DNA of 64,000 nt from Elymus sibiricus (lineage: Eukaryota > Streptophyta > Magnoliopsida > Poales > Poaceae), in the NCBI GenBank assembly GCA_039707655.1, contig CM077676.1, forward strand, positions 185,190,936 to 185,254,935. Direction: 5' to 3'. The notes beneath the pieces were generated by a model, which worked only from the letters and a program-made list of their open reading frames with translations, was not told the origin of the DNA and did no database searches. The position numbers and the translations under genes are program-made. Each line of letters begins with the position of its first letter. Within the stretch, counting starts at the first letter, position 1. This document shows, one piece after another, positions 42,550 through 53,300 of this stretch.

Positions 42550-45500
42550 TGTAACACCCCAAAAATTTAACCATGTTTTTATTAAATAAAATTTGGCCAG
42601 AAATAAAATTTTGAATTATATTAGGTCTTTTGTTAATTTCAGAGTATTTTCTGTTTTCTGTTTTCTAAAATTCTTCCCTCCATATAGAAAATTTTGGAAA
42701 AATATTATGGGCTTTGGTAGTTTTCTGAAATCATTTCAATTATATTTTTAATAACAGTAGGAAATATTTTCATAATAAATTTTTCCCATAATAATCCTTT
42801 CAATAGCATTTTCAATCTTTGAAATGCTTCTGTTCCACTACTACTATTTCAAATAATTCTTTTAAAATTCCACAAAAATTATGAGGGGTTATGAGATGCC
42901 TATTGATCACTTTTATGCAAATACCCATGAAAATTTTGAGCAAAACATTCTCTTTTCAATTTTGTCCCATTCTTGGGTTATAACTGCAACCCTAATTTTC
43001 CTTCATCAAACAATTCTGAAATTTTTCCCACTTATAGTCCTTCCAACCAAACACTTAAGTCTAGAAGATCAGCTCCAATTACCTTTTTTTAGTTCACCAA
43101 ATAATTTCCTGTAGTTTCTGCCCAGAATTGAATTCCTCCAAAATTTGCACTAACAAGTTTTTCTTTTTACAGAACCAACCACACCATCATCTCTAACTTG
43201 TAAGGAGACATCCTCCTGCCAATTTTCACACTCTACAAAAACCCCTAGGTTCCCCTGGCATTTTGTCAAGCAGCTTGTGGGCATGACAGAAATTTTACAA
43301 CTTTCTAAAGCTGCATATGAAACTTGCCCACCTAGCTAAACCAGCATGTCCATCATCACCACCATCCATACTAGCAACCCCCTGCCAAAAACCAGCTCTT
43401 TTGGGACAGCCTAGGTCACCCTGGCATTTGATCGAGCACTCTGTGGGCGTGCCCTGGGCATAGCCAGAGCGCCCGCGTTGCACCCGTCGGTGTCCGGACC
43501 CCTTTTGCCTCTCTGCTGCCTCCCTGGCCTGCCCCGCACACCCCAGCTAGCCACCGCACCTGCTGTGACCTCCCCCTGGTCCTCTAGCGCCACCCGCCAC
43601 CAACCCGCACCGACCAGAGCCGCCACCCACGATCGCCGACTCGGGGACGGCGCCGCCCAAACCACCTGGCGCCCTTCCAAGCCAACCAGCATGCCCTAGC
43701 CTTAACTGCTAACCACTTGAACCTATCTGCAGCTTGCCTACCTCGCCACCGACCTCGGTAAGCCATCAATGGCCATCGCCGAATCGGGTGGAACAGCCCC
43801 CTCGCGAACCGCCTCTTCCCCGCTATAAAAGGCCACCGCAAGCACTTCCCCGCCACCAGGACTTCTCCACTCCTCTCTGTAAGCCACCCGGAATAGCCAA
43901 ATGACCAGGGAAGGTCGTCTTCTACCTCTCCGGTAGCTACGGCCACCGTCACTTCCTCGACGATTCCGACGCCACCAGAGCCTCCCCATTCTCATTCTCT
44001 TCACCACTGGATTCCTCTCGGTTCTGTGCATCCATCCCACCCCTCAATTCCACTCAAGATTGACCATGGACGAAATCCCCCTTCCACCTCCGCCGGAGCT
44101 CTTCGGGAGAGCTCACCGCCGGTGACTCCATCCACCCCAGCTACCATGACGGGTACTGGAAGGACCGCCTTGACCTCCTGAGCTCGCACGTGAGCTCAGC
44201 TCCCCATGGGTCGCAGCAGTTCTCCAGCAATCGCCGCCGGCGAGGCTCTTTGTTCTGCCGAGGAGAGAGAAGGCGCACAGCTGACCAGTCAAACCTGACT
44301 GGTGGGCCCGCGGGACCCATCGTTAGTGACTGGAGGTCACGCGCGCGCTGTTAAGTGGAGTCGTATTTTCGAGATTACATCTTCTCCTCTGGAAAACGTA
44401 CTCACATGAGTATGCCTTTAACGTCGGCAGATTTTCCACGTGGCCAAGCAACTGGGCCTAGCCCAGTGGTGCCCTGCAGCTAAATCATGCTCAGGGCATG
44501 TCTCTGCGTGCCAGGTTACTGCCTTTTTTTTCCAGCAGGTTTCAAATAATCCTACAACAATCATTTCAAAACCAAATTTGATTATTCAAATTTCTACATA
44601 CTCCGAAATTCATGCTCTATTAATCCAGATAGGGTGAACAATTTTCCTAAGCTTTGTTTCTGTTGGATCTATTAAATAGTCCATTTCTTCATTTATTTCA
44701 GCTTAGAAATTCCCTAGGATAATCATATGAACTCCAAATGAATTGATTCTTTTTCTGTTATTCCTTATTTTTCCTCTAGTTTATTTTAGTATTTATTTCA
44801 AAAATTTCCAAACAACTTGTTTGTACTATTTTCAAATTATGTGGTAATATCAATGTTTTGAAAATAGGAAAATGGAGGGAAGATAAAAAAATTCAAAGTT
44901 TTGGAGTGCACCCAATCTTTCTGCATGCTCAAGACAAGCATCTTGAACACTTGATATGGTGATTGCTTGGTTGATTGCTTGCTAAAATTTTAGGAAGTGT
45001 TATGTTACCTCAAATGAAATTGCATATAGATGATCATGCATATATGGTCCCTTTGTCAGTATTTAATTTCACTTCAACATGAAACAATTGTGCCACACAT
45101 GGCTATATTTGTTCTAACTAACATGCAGGAAAGAATCCGTCACGTGTAAAGGTGACCATGAAACAGAATTCTCGTTGTGACGAGAGTGATCAGTGATGGC
45201 ATGTTGGGACATGCCAGGTGGTGACTCTGTTGGGCACTACCGAGGATATATATATTGTGCTAACCACTGCAGGAAAACTTAACCTCCTAAGTCGACCATA
45301 GATCGAGTCTTGTTCCGGTAACCCCCATACTTGATCCGTGCTACCACATGTCCCTACCACAGGTAGGGTATGGTTCAGTAAGTTGTTAACCCCTTTCCTG
45401 CACACACCGTACAGAGAGGCCATAGTGAAAGATACCATTGACCCATGGTAGGCATGTTACTTGGTCCGGGGGCATGGGTGTAACCGGCTGGGCCGAGGGG

Positions 45501-46930
45501 GTAGCACCCCTGTTTGCGCGCGGTATAAATATTGTGATCCCATGCTATTGGAGGTGAGAAGCCTTCCCACTTAGAGTTTTACTTTATCATTGCCTTGGGT
45601 GATTCCTGGCTTTGGTGAGTTAAAACTGGTATGTGCTGGTCAGGTGTGTTTTCAACCCAAAGACCGTAATCGGAATTAGTCAGCATCTCGGTGTTGGCTA
45701 AAGAAATCCTTTACTTGTGGGTAAAGAGTACACCCTCTGCAGAGTTTTAAAACCTATTCGAATAGCCGTGTCCGCGGTTAAGGACTACAGTCTGGGTTGG
45801 TCAAGTGTCGGTCTTAGTGTCGGTCTTCGGAGGAAATAATTAAAATTGAGCAAGATTCATTTTTGCAGGATAATTATTGTCGCCACTTATGCCAGCATGA
45901 ATATTATTGTTAACATGAATATTATTGTGAACTAAGCTTTTCTTCTATGTGCAACCTTGAGTATCACTTGGGATGGTTAATCCCCCTGGATACTCAGTTT
46001 TATTTTCTTTTCTAGGTATCACTTGGGATGGCTAGTCCACCTGGATACTCATTTCTATTTTTCTGGGTATCACTTGGGATGGCTAGTCCACCTGGATACT
46101 CATTTCTTTTCAAGACCTCTCGAGGCGTCGCATTTAGACACCCGTTTGGCATTTCTTTTCAAGACCTCTCGAGGCGTTGCATTTAGACACCTGTTTGGCA
46201 TTTCTTTTCAGGACCTCTCGAGGCGTCGCATTTAGACACCCGTTTGGCATTTCTTTTCAAGACCTCTCGAGGTGTCGCATTTAGACACCCGTTTGGCATT
46301 TCTTTTCAAGACCTCTCGAGGCGTCGCATTCAGACACCCGTTTGGCATTTTTCTTGGAATTTCTCGGGCGGTCCAGCGCCCGATGTCCCATTTTATTTTA
46401 CTTGGTTCATTACTAAAGTAATATATTATTTCATCCGCACCGTAGTAACACTTATCATGCCATGCTTTAATTTCGGTCGGCATATGCATATAATTTAATC
46501 CATCATGAACATATGCATTCGGTATATCTTTTGTTCATGATGTTTGCGAGTACATTCAAACGTACTCACTGGCTTGTCCCTGGGTATTTAATTGGCCAGG
46601 TCAGGATTTCAACGAGGAGAGCACTACGAAGGCAACACCCTGCAACCTAGGAGCCTAAGACAGCAGCCACGCGAGATAGGAGTTATCCCGGTCAGCCATT
46701 CCTGTGGAAATGGAGCCCCACCAGAGATGGAGATCTGCTACCCGCTTCCGCCACCCGCTGTTAGAAATCATTGTTGTATCATTAGACCTTTATGGTCTTG
46801 TATCCAATTCTTGTAATTGCTTGGAATTTTGTATCAAGGACGTGTCCACCAGTAAAAATGATCTTGGGGCTGGTGACGACACGAGGGGTCATTTGCTCGG
46901 ATATTGTGTCCCGGGAAACCGGCCCCGACA
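42550..46930 (+). repeat. 5' LTR of the ORF-bearing element
   Basis: 4381 bp. TATAAAA at 43824-43830. The palindromic module including CTATTCGAATAG is at 45754-45765. Three ~60-bp repeats lie at about 45960-46100 and five exact-length 49-bp repeats at 46101-46345. GAGTAC-N8-GTACTC is at 46548-46567. Confidence 0.9.
46101..46345 (+). repeat. Five 49-bp tandem repeats in LTR
   Basis: Units start at 46101, 46150, 46199, 46248 and 46297, each containing AAGACCTCTCGAGG and TTTAGACACC. The partner LTR has the same number at 53919-54163. A weaker ~60-bp repeat (TATCACTTGGGATGG) precedes them. Open frames across them are artefacts of the repeat. Confidence 0.9.
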
Positions 46931-46934
46931 GCCT

Positions 46935-46949
46935 TGGTATCAGAGCCCA
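46935..46949 (+). other. Primer-binding site
   Basis: TGGTATCAGAGCCCA, four bases after the LTR end. It is the standard initiator-Met primer-binding sequence. Confidence 0.85.
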
Positions 46950-47161
46950 GGCTGAGCACTGGCTAATCCTATCTTAGCCTGGTCATTATCCTTAGGTTTC
47001 CACACCATGCGAATCTTTCCTTGTCCGTAGCCAAGCCCATCTCATCCAATAAGCCTACACAGTGGCCAGCCGACATCTTTTGACACTCGGTGCCCAACCT
47101 ATCAGCCCTACCCATAGGCCGTGTGCCTGTGGCCGACACCTAAGTTGTCCCATCCACAAGC

Positions 47162-48052
47162 ATGCGATGGAAGACTTTGTTGGCCTATAATGGAAGCCTT
47201 GCCCCAACTCAGCACATCACAGCCTCACTCTCAGTTGGATATTCAACCACCAAGATGCCTGGCCCCATCGTTCGCAACGAGACCACCGCAGCCGAGCTTG
47301 GAGACTTTGTTGTCATCCTCGCCAATCTCACCCGTCGAGCTTTTGGCACAGAAGAGCCCCCGGAGTATGTCGTGTACCAAGAGCACACGAGTGATGCCAT
47401 CCACCACTTCTGGGCAACGGTGCACATCTACGGGAGGGGCACCCCGTCAGAACGCCCCTACCGGTTCACCGGGAGGACGACCTCCAACGAGCCCCAAGCC
47501 ATCCAACTTGCAGCCCGAGAGGCTATAGTTAACCTCCGACATTTGTCGCCGAGGGTTAACATATGCCCTTTCTACTACTACCCTAGTCATGAAGGCTATG
47601 GTAGCCTGACCCAAGTCGCCAACGGAGACCATGAGACGGATCCTACTCTAGTGCATCTGGTGCGCTACCTGAGAGCGCAAGAGGCGCTATTCGATCAGGT
47701 CACCCTTGATCTGATTGCGACCCGCAGGACGCTCGTTCTCCTAACCCTGGTGAGAAGTGAAGCGGCACCCACCACCGACGCCTTGATAATCCTGCTTGGG
47801 AGGCCAGTTGAGCCCCCAAGATCTGCCCCTGTTATCTACCCGGGCAATGCCTTCACCTCCCCCGGGGAACTCCATTGTCTCTTGGAGACCTACTCCAACG
47901 GGACGGTCACCTCGACACCCCGCGAGGGGTATCACCGCTACCCCAGTCCTATAGCTCCCCATCCGACCCCGGTCAGCTCCGACACTGAAGCTCACGGGGA
48001 AGCCTCGACATCCACAAGACACGCCCGTCTAGATGTCAACGAGGTGGACTGA
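47162..48052 (+). CDS. dsRBD-like protein A of the non-autonomous element
   Basis: An intact 296-codon frame. ATG 47255 (MPGPIVRNET, with A at -3) is an alternative start that removes 31 weakly structured residues. Residues about 43-128 follow the alpha-beta-beta-beta-alpha order of a double-stranded RNA-binding domain: helix GDFVVILANLTRRAFG, PPEYVVYQEH, HFWATVHIYG, PYRFTGRTT and helix AIQLAAREAIVNLRHL. The usual lysine cluster before the last helix is absent (NEPQA instead of KKxAK), so RNA binding is uncertain. A second conserved block (FYYYPSHEGYG ... LVHLVRYLRAQEALF) follows. It is homologous to the frame at 48425-49084. It is not gag or pol. Not recognised as a named family. Confidence 0.65.
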   Translation: MRWKTLLAYNGSLAPTQHITASLSVGYSTTKMPGPIVRNETTAAELGDFVVILANLTRRAFGTEEPPEYVVYQEHTSDAIHHFWATVHIYGRGTPSERPYRFTGRTTSNEPQAIQLAAREAIVNLRHLSPRVNICPFYYYPSHEGYGSLTQVANGDHETDPTLVHLVRYLRAQEALFDQVTLDLIATRRTLVLLTLVRSEAAPTTDALIILLGRPVEPPRSAPVIYPGNAFTSPGELHCLLETYSNGTVTSTPREGYHRYPSPIAPHPTPVSSDTEAHGEASTSTRHARLDVNEVD

Positions 48053-48233
48053 GTCCACCAGAATTGTTGTCGAGCCTTGGAGGCCCTGTTGCCTTGTATT
48101 TTCGTAGTAGCAGTCGTATGGCATAGTAAGTTTGTAAACTACTTGGGTGCCATTGTCTTAATCGTAGTACACGTGATCTAGCGTATACTATTGGCGTGTG
48201 GTGGCAGAGTAAATTTTAGACGTGACTGCCGAA

Positions 48234-48244
48234 CCCCCCCCCCC
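48234..48244 (+). repeat. C11 homopolymer
   Basis: Eleven C in the spacer between the two related ORFs. A likely site of sequencing or replication slippage. Confidence 0.8.
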
Positions 48245-48424
48245 TAACCGACACGCACAGTAATACATCACATTTCTTTTGGGGAATGGGGTCTGAGATT
48301 TTGACTCAGATAACCCTACGCCAGAGCCGATACACAAGTCGTACTGGCGCCGCCTCATGTTTCCTAACCCAGGTACCTTATAAGCGGCCATATCCCACTC
48401 CACACCAGCCACCATCAACCTTGA

Positions 48425-49084
48425 GCACCGCATCCATCACTCCATCACTCCCTGTTTCACCCCGGAGCCTACCTGAGAACTCCAGAGGCAAGCCCTGGTA
48501 GTTTTGTTAAGATTTTGTGGGACTTTACCCGCAATACCCTTGGTTCCATCCACCCACCCCAGTATGAGTTGTACAAGATGAGGATCACCTCTGATTCCTC
48601 AAAATACTGGGCAGTTGTGCAAATCCCACCAAAGGATTTGAACCAAGGCCCTCCGTATGTTGTCTTCATTGGGAGATCCATGCCAACCTCAGGAAGGGCC
48701 ATTGAGGCTGCTGCTTACGAAGCAGTTACCCGTCTTCGATTTGCGGTACCTTGTGCCAGCGGAAGGGAATACTGCTATTTCTCGAGCCACGCAGCGTTTG
48801 GAGCAGATACTATGTTTCGCTGTGAACGTATAGAAAGAGATCTAGCTCTAGTATATCTCATTCAGTATGTGATGGCCCAGGAGCATTTCACCCAGCAACT
48901 AATGGAGTATCTCCATTATCTTGCTGTCCTAAATCCTCGGATCGCCATTGGCGGACCACCTCTGCCAACCCAAGAAGGACATGTTCTTCGTCTGCTTCCT
49001 CCACTTCCTCTGGAAGAAGAAGAATGTGCTCCAGTACCAGGAACCCTTCCACAAGACCCTGTAGATCTCACCATCGAACCGTAG
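48425..49084 (+). CDS. dsRBD-like protein B of the non-autonomous element
   Basis: The frame is open from 48425 to the stop at 49082-49084. The first in-frame ATG (48578) would cut off the first helix, so the true start is probably in an upstream exon, at a non-AUG codon, or lost. It aligns with protein A throughout: GSFVKILWDFTRNTLG / GDFVVILANLTRRAFG, PPQYELYKM / PPEYVVYQE, YWAVVQI / FWATVHI, AIEAAAYEAVTRLR / AIQLAAREAIVNLR, then SSHAAFG / PSHEGYG and LVYLIQYVMAQE / LVHLVRYLRAQE. The C-terminus is acidic and Pro-rich. The pair looks like an old tandem duplication within the element. Confidence 0.55.
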   Translation, partial: APHPSLHHSLFHPGAYLRTPEASPGSFVKILWDFTRNTLGSIHPPQYELYKMRITSDSSKYWAVVQIPPKDLNQGPPYVVFIGRSMPTSGRAIEAAAYEAVTRLRFAVPCASGREYCYFSSHAAFGADTMFRCERIERDLALVYLIQYVMAQEHFTQQLMEYLHYLAVLNPRIAIGGPPLPTQEGHVLRLLPPLPLEEEECAPVPGTLPQDPVDLTIEP

Positions 49085-49364
49085 ACAGTCATAAGTATGG
49101 TTGTTACTGTGTCTAGCACTTGTTTACAATATGCAATCTTTGCGAAGTATTTTAGGGCATATGTCATGAATGCATTAATATGATCGCAGTTTACCTACGA
49201 ATAGTTGATTGTGGTGATCTGCATTTGGTTCATCCGTTCTTAGGGTGAAATTTCTTAAGGGCCATAATCACAAAAAAATTCCCAGCATAAATTTAATTTG
49301 CGTGCAGCCACGGCATCCGGCTTACAGTCACACTGACTCTACCACATGCACTAAGTGCAGAAAC

Positions 49365-49390
49365 CACACACACACACACACACACACACA
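49365..49390 (+). repeat. (CA)13 microsatellite
   Basis: A 26-bp perfect CA run in the 3' noncoding part of the element's internal domain. Confidence 0.9.
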
Positions 49391-49532
49391 AACTTAGCAA
49401 CTAATTAACCGCCTCGCTGACTGGATCACTCTCACCACAACATAGTTTTTCCGAAGAAAAACTCATGGGTTTTTATTTCTACGGAGCCTGCTGCAAAACG
49501 CACTAACACTCACTCGTACCCGACACGGATGC

Positions 49533-49694
49533 CTAGTTCCCATGATCACCGCCACCTCGGAGAGCCACCACTCGAGCTACGGCATCACAGCGATCATCGA
49601 GGATCATCGCACATAGCAGCAGCGAGAAGCCAACCAATGCCGCCAGCATACCCACCAGGAGGATTGTGATCAGCTCCAGAACCACGTCCTCCAT
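49533..49694 (-). CDS. Antisense 53-residue single-pass membrane protein
   Basis: A short frame from ATG 49692-49694 to TAG 49533-49535. Residues about 4-31 (VVLELITILLVGMLAALVGF onward) form one long hydrophobic segment. A charged tail (DDRCDAVARVVALRGGGDHGN) follows. The start context is good (A at -3, G at +4). Upstream on the same strand are a CT-rich leader (49700-49760) and TATAAAAA at 49788-49795, about 95 bp from the ATG. Beyond that is GGGCCCA near 50070. The whole reads as a small plant-type gene opposite to the retrotransposon. No named family is recognised; it could also be the first exon of something longer. Confidence 0.5.
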   Translation of the reverse strand: MEDVVLELITILLVGMLAALVGFSLLLCAMILDDRCDAVARVVALRGGGDHGN

Positions 49695-49787
49695 TATTGC
49701 CTCGTCTTGAGCTCCTGCAACCAGAAGGAGAAGAAGAAGAAGAAGTGAGGTGAGGTGTGAGATAGAAGGAAGGAAAAACCGCGATCG

Positions 49788-49795
49788 TTTTTATA
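49788..49795 (-). promoter_or_regulatory. TATA box of the antisense membrane-protein gene
   Basis: TATAAAAA on the minus strand, followed by a pyrimidine-rich leader (CTTCCTTCTATCTCACACC and on) before the ATG at 49694. Confidence 0.5.
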
Positions 49796-50314
49796 GCGCG
49801 ACCTCGGTGCACAGTGAGCAAAGTCCAGCAGCGCCACTCGTCGCTCGATCAACGGTGTTCAGAGGCGAATCCGCGAGCAGTGCCGACAGGGTGCTGGCCC
49901 GCGAGGTGAGTGCACGCTGCACCGGCGACAAGCACGCCGCGCACTACCACAGTACGGTCCTAGAAGCCCTACGTGCTAGACGCCACATGAGGAGAAAGTG
50001 CGAGAGAGCACGCGCGAGAGAGAGGAGAAAGGAGAGCCGGAGGGAGAAGAAGAGACTGATAATGGGCCCTGGGTCCACCTGTCAGCCGGAGAGAACACTG
50101 TGCACTGGAGTACGGCAAGCGAAATTTGGAATTTAGAAATTTTACTTTATCCACATTTGCCGTACAGTAGAACCATAGCACTAGTATCTCACCATAGTTG
50201 CACCAATTACCAGTGGCCCCGCATCAACTGTGCCTAATTAGGTTATTTAGATAATTAGCTCAGAAAAATATCCTCGAAAAGGTGGGCTTAATTCTGATGA
50301 CCACCTTAATAAAT

Positions 50315-50349
50315 CTCGAGGACGAGATTTTCCTAAGGGGGGTAGAGTT
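50315..50349 (+). other. Hairpin and polypurine tract before the 3' LTR
   Basis: CTCGAGGACGAG (50315-50326) inside AAATCTCG/CGAGATTT, then AAGGGGGGTAGAG, with the LTR at 50350. In autonomous relatives this hairpin also encodes the end of pol (LEDEI). Here pol is gone but the hairpin is kept exactly. Confidence 0.75.
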
Positions 50350-53300
50350 TGTAACACCCCAAAAATTTAACCATATTTTTATTAAATAAAATCTGGCCAG
50401 AAATAAAATTTTGAATTATATTTGGTCTTTTGTTAATTTTAGAGTATTTTCTGTTTTTTGTTTTCTAAAATTCTTCCCTCCATATAGAAAATTTTGGAAA
50501 AATATTATGGGCTTTGGTAGTTTTTTGAAACCATTTCAATTATATTTTTAATAACAGTAGGAAATATTTTCATAATAAAAATTGCCCAAAATAATCCTTT
50601 CAATAGCATTTTCAATCTTTGAAATGCTTCTGTTGCACTATAACTATTTCAAATAATTCTTTTAAAATTCCACAAAAATTATGAGGGGTCATGAGATGCC
50701 TATTGATCACTTTTATGCAAATACCCAACTTGGTCTTTTGAAAAAAATTCGCAAAACATTCTCTTTTCAATTCTGTCCCATTCTTGGGTTATAACTGAAA
50801 CCCTAATTTTCCTTCATCAAACAATTCTGAAATTTTTCCCACTTATAGTCCTTCCAACCAAACACTTAAGGCTAGAAGATCAGCTCCAATTACCTCTTTT
50901 TAGTTCACCAAATAGATCCCTGTAGTTTCTGCCCAGAATTGAATTCCTCCAAAATTTGCACTAGCAACTTTTTCTTTTTACAGAACCAACCACACCATCA
51001 TCTCTAACTTGTAAGGAGACATCCTCCTGCCAATTTTCACACTCTACAAAAACCCCTAGGTTCCCCTGGCATTCTGTCAAGCAGCTTGTGGGCATGACAT
51101 AAATTTTGCAACTTTCTAAAGCTGCATTTGAAACTTGCCCACCTAGCTAAACCAGCATGTCCATCATCACCACCATCCATACTAGCAACCCACTGCCAAA
51201 TACCAGCTCTTTTGGGACAGCCTAGGTCACCCTGGCATTTGATCGAACACTCTGTGGGTGTGCCCTGGGAATAGCCACAGCGCCTGCATTGCACCCGTCG
51301 GTGTTCGGACCCCTGTTGCTTCTCTGCTGACTCCCTGGCCTGCCCCGCACACCCCAGCTGGCCACCGCACCTGCTACGACCTCCCCCTGGTCCTCTAGCG
51401 CCGCCCGCAACCAACCCGCACCAACCAGAGCCGCCGCCCACGATCGCCGACTTGGGGACGGCGCCGCCCAAACCACCTGGCGCCCTTCCAAGCCAACCAG
51501 CACGCCCTATCCTTAACTGCTAACCACCTGAACCTATCCACAGCTTACCTACCTCGCCACCGACCTTGGTAAGCCATCAATGGACGCCACCGAATCGGGT
51601 GGAACAGCCCCCTCGCGAACCGCCTCTTCCCCGCTATAAAAGGCCACCGCAAGCACTTCCCCGCCACCAGGACTTCTCCACTCCTCTCTGTAAGCCACCC
51701 GGAACAGCCAAACGACCAGGGAAGGTCGTCTTCTACCTCTTCGGTAGCTATGGCCACCGTCACTTCCTCGACGATTCCGACACCACCAGAGCCTCCCCAT
51801 TCTTGTTCTCTTCACCACTGGATTCCTCTCGGTTCTACGCATCCATCCCACACCTCAATTCCACTCAAGATCGACCATGGATGAAATCCCCCTTCCACCT
51901 TCGCCGGAGCTCTTCGGGGGAGCTCGCCGCCGGCGACTCCATCCACCCCAGCTACCATGACGGGTACCGGAAGGACCGCCTCGACCTCCTGAGCTCGCAT
52001 GTGAGCTCAGCTCCCCGTGGGTCTCAGCCGTTCTCCGGCAATCGCCACTGGCGAGGCTCTCTGTTCTACCGAGGAGAGAGAAGGCGCGCAGCTGACCAGT
52101 CAAACCTGACTGGTGGGCCCGCGGGACCCACCGTCAGTGACTGGGGGTCACGCGCGCGCTGTTATGTGGAGGCGTATTTTCGATATTACGTCTTCTCCTC
52201 TGGAAAACGTACTCCCACGAGTATGCCTTCGACGTCAGCAGATTTTCCGTGCGGCCGAGCAACTGGGCCTAGCCAGTGGCGCCCTGCGGCTAAATCACGC
52301 TCAAGGCGCGTTTTTGCGTGCCAGGTAGCTGCCTTTTCTTTTTTTCTTTCCAGCAGGTTTCAAATAATCCTACAGTAATCATTTCAAAACCAAATTTGAT
52401 GATTCAAATTTCTACATACTCCTAAATTCATGCTCTATTAATCCAGATAGGGTGAACATTTTTCCTAAGCTTTGTTTCTGTTGGATCTATTAAATAGTCC
52501 ATTTCTTCATTTATTCCAGCTTAGAAATTCCCTAGCATAATCATATGAACTCCAAATGAATTGATTCTTTTTCTGTTATTCCTTATTTTTCCTCTAGTTT
52601 ATTTTAGTATTTATTTCAAAAATTTCGAAACAACTTGTTTGTACTGTTTTCAAATTATGTGGTAATATCAATGTTTTGAAAATAGGAAAATGGAGGGAAG
52701 ATAAAAAAATTCAAAGTTTTGGAGTGCACCCAATCTTTCTGCATGCTCAAGGCAAGCATCTTGAACACTTGATATGGTGATTGCTTGGTTGATTGCTTGC
52801 TAAAATTTTAGGAAGTGTTATGTTACCTCAAATGAAATTGCATATTGATGATCATGCATATGTGGTCCCTTTGTTAGTATTTAATTTCACTTCAACATGA
52901 AACAATTGTGCCACACATGGCTATATTTGTTCTAACTAACATGCAGGAAAGAATCCGTCACGTGTAAAGGTGACCGTGAAACAGAATTCTCGTTGTGACG
53001 AGAGTGATCAGTGATGGCATGTTGGGACATGCCAGGTGGTGACCCTGTTGTGCACTACCGAGGATATATATATTGTGCTAACCACTGCAGGAAAACTTAA
53101 CCTCCTAAGTCGACCATAGATCGAGTCTTGTTCCGGTAACCCCCATACTTGATACGTGCTACCACATGTCCCTACCCCAGGTAGGGTACAGTTCAGTAAG
53201 TTGTTAACCCCTTTCCTGCACACACCGTACAGAGAGGCCATAGTGAAAGATACCATTGGCCCATGGTAGGCATGTCACTTGGTCCGGGGGCATGGGTGTA

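Noticed and set aside
43411..44189. Open frames in the GC-rich LTR parts of the ORF-bearing element (also 51222-52378)
   Set aside because: Frames differ between the two LTRs and show no protein-like conservation. They are explained by base composition.
46023..46498. Apparent repeat protein on both strands (also 54041-54316)
   Set aside because: Translation of the 49-bp tandem repeat, whose period is not a multiple of three. It gives frames on both strands and is not a gene.
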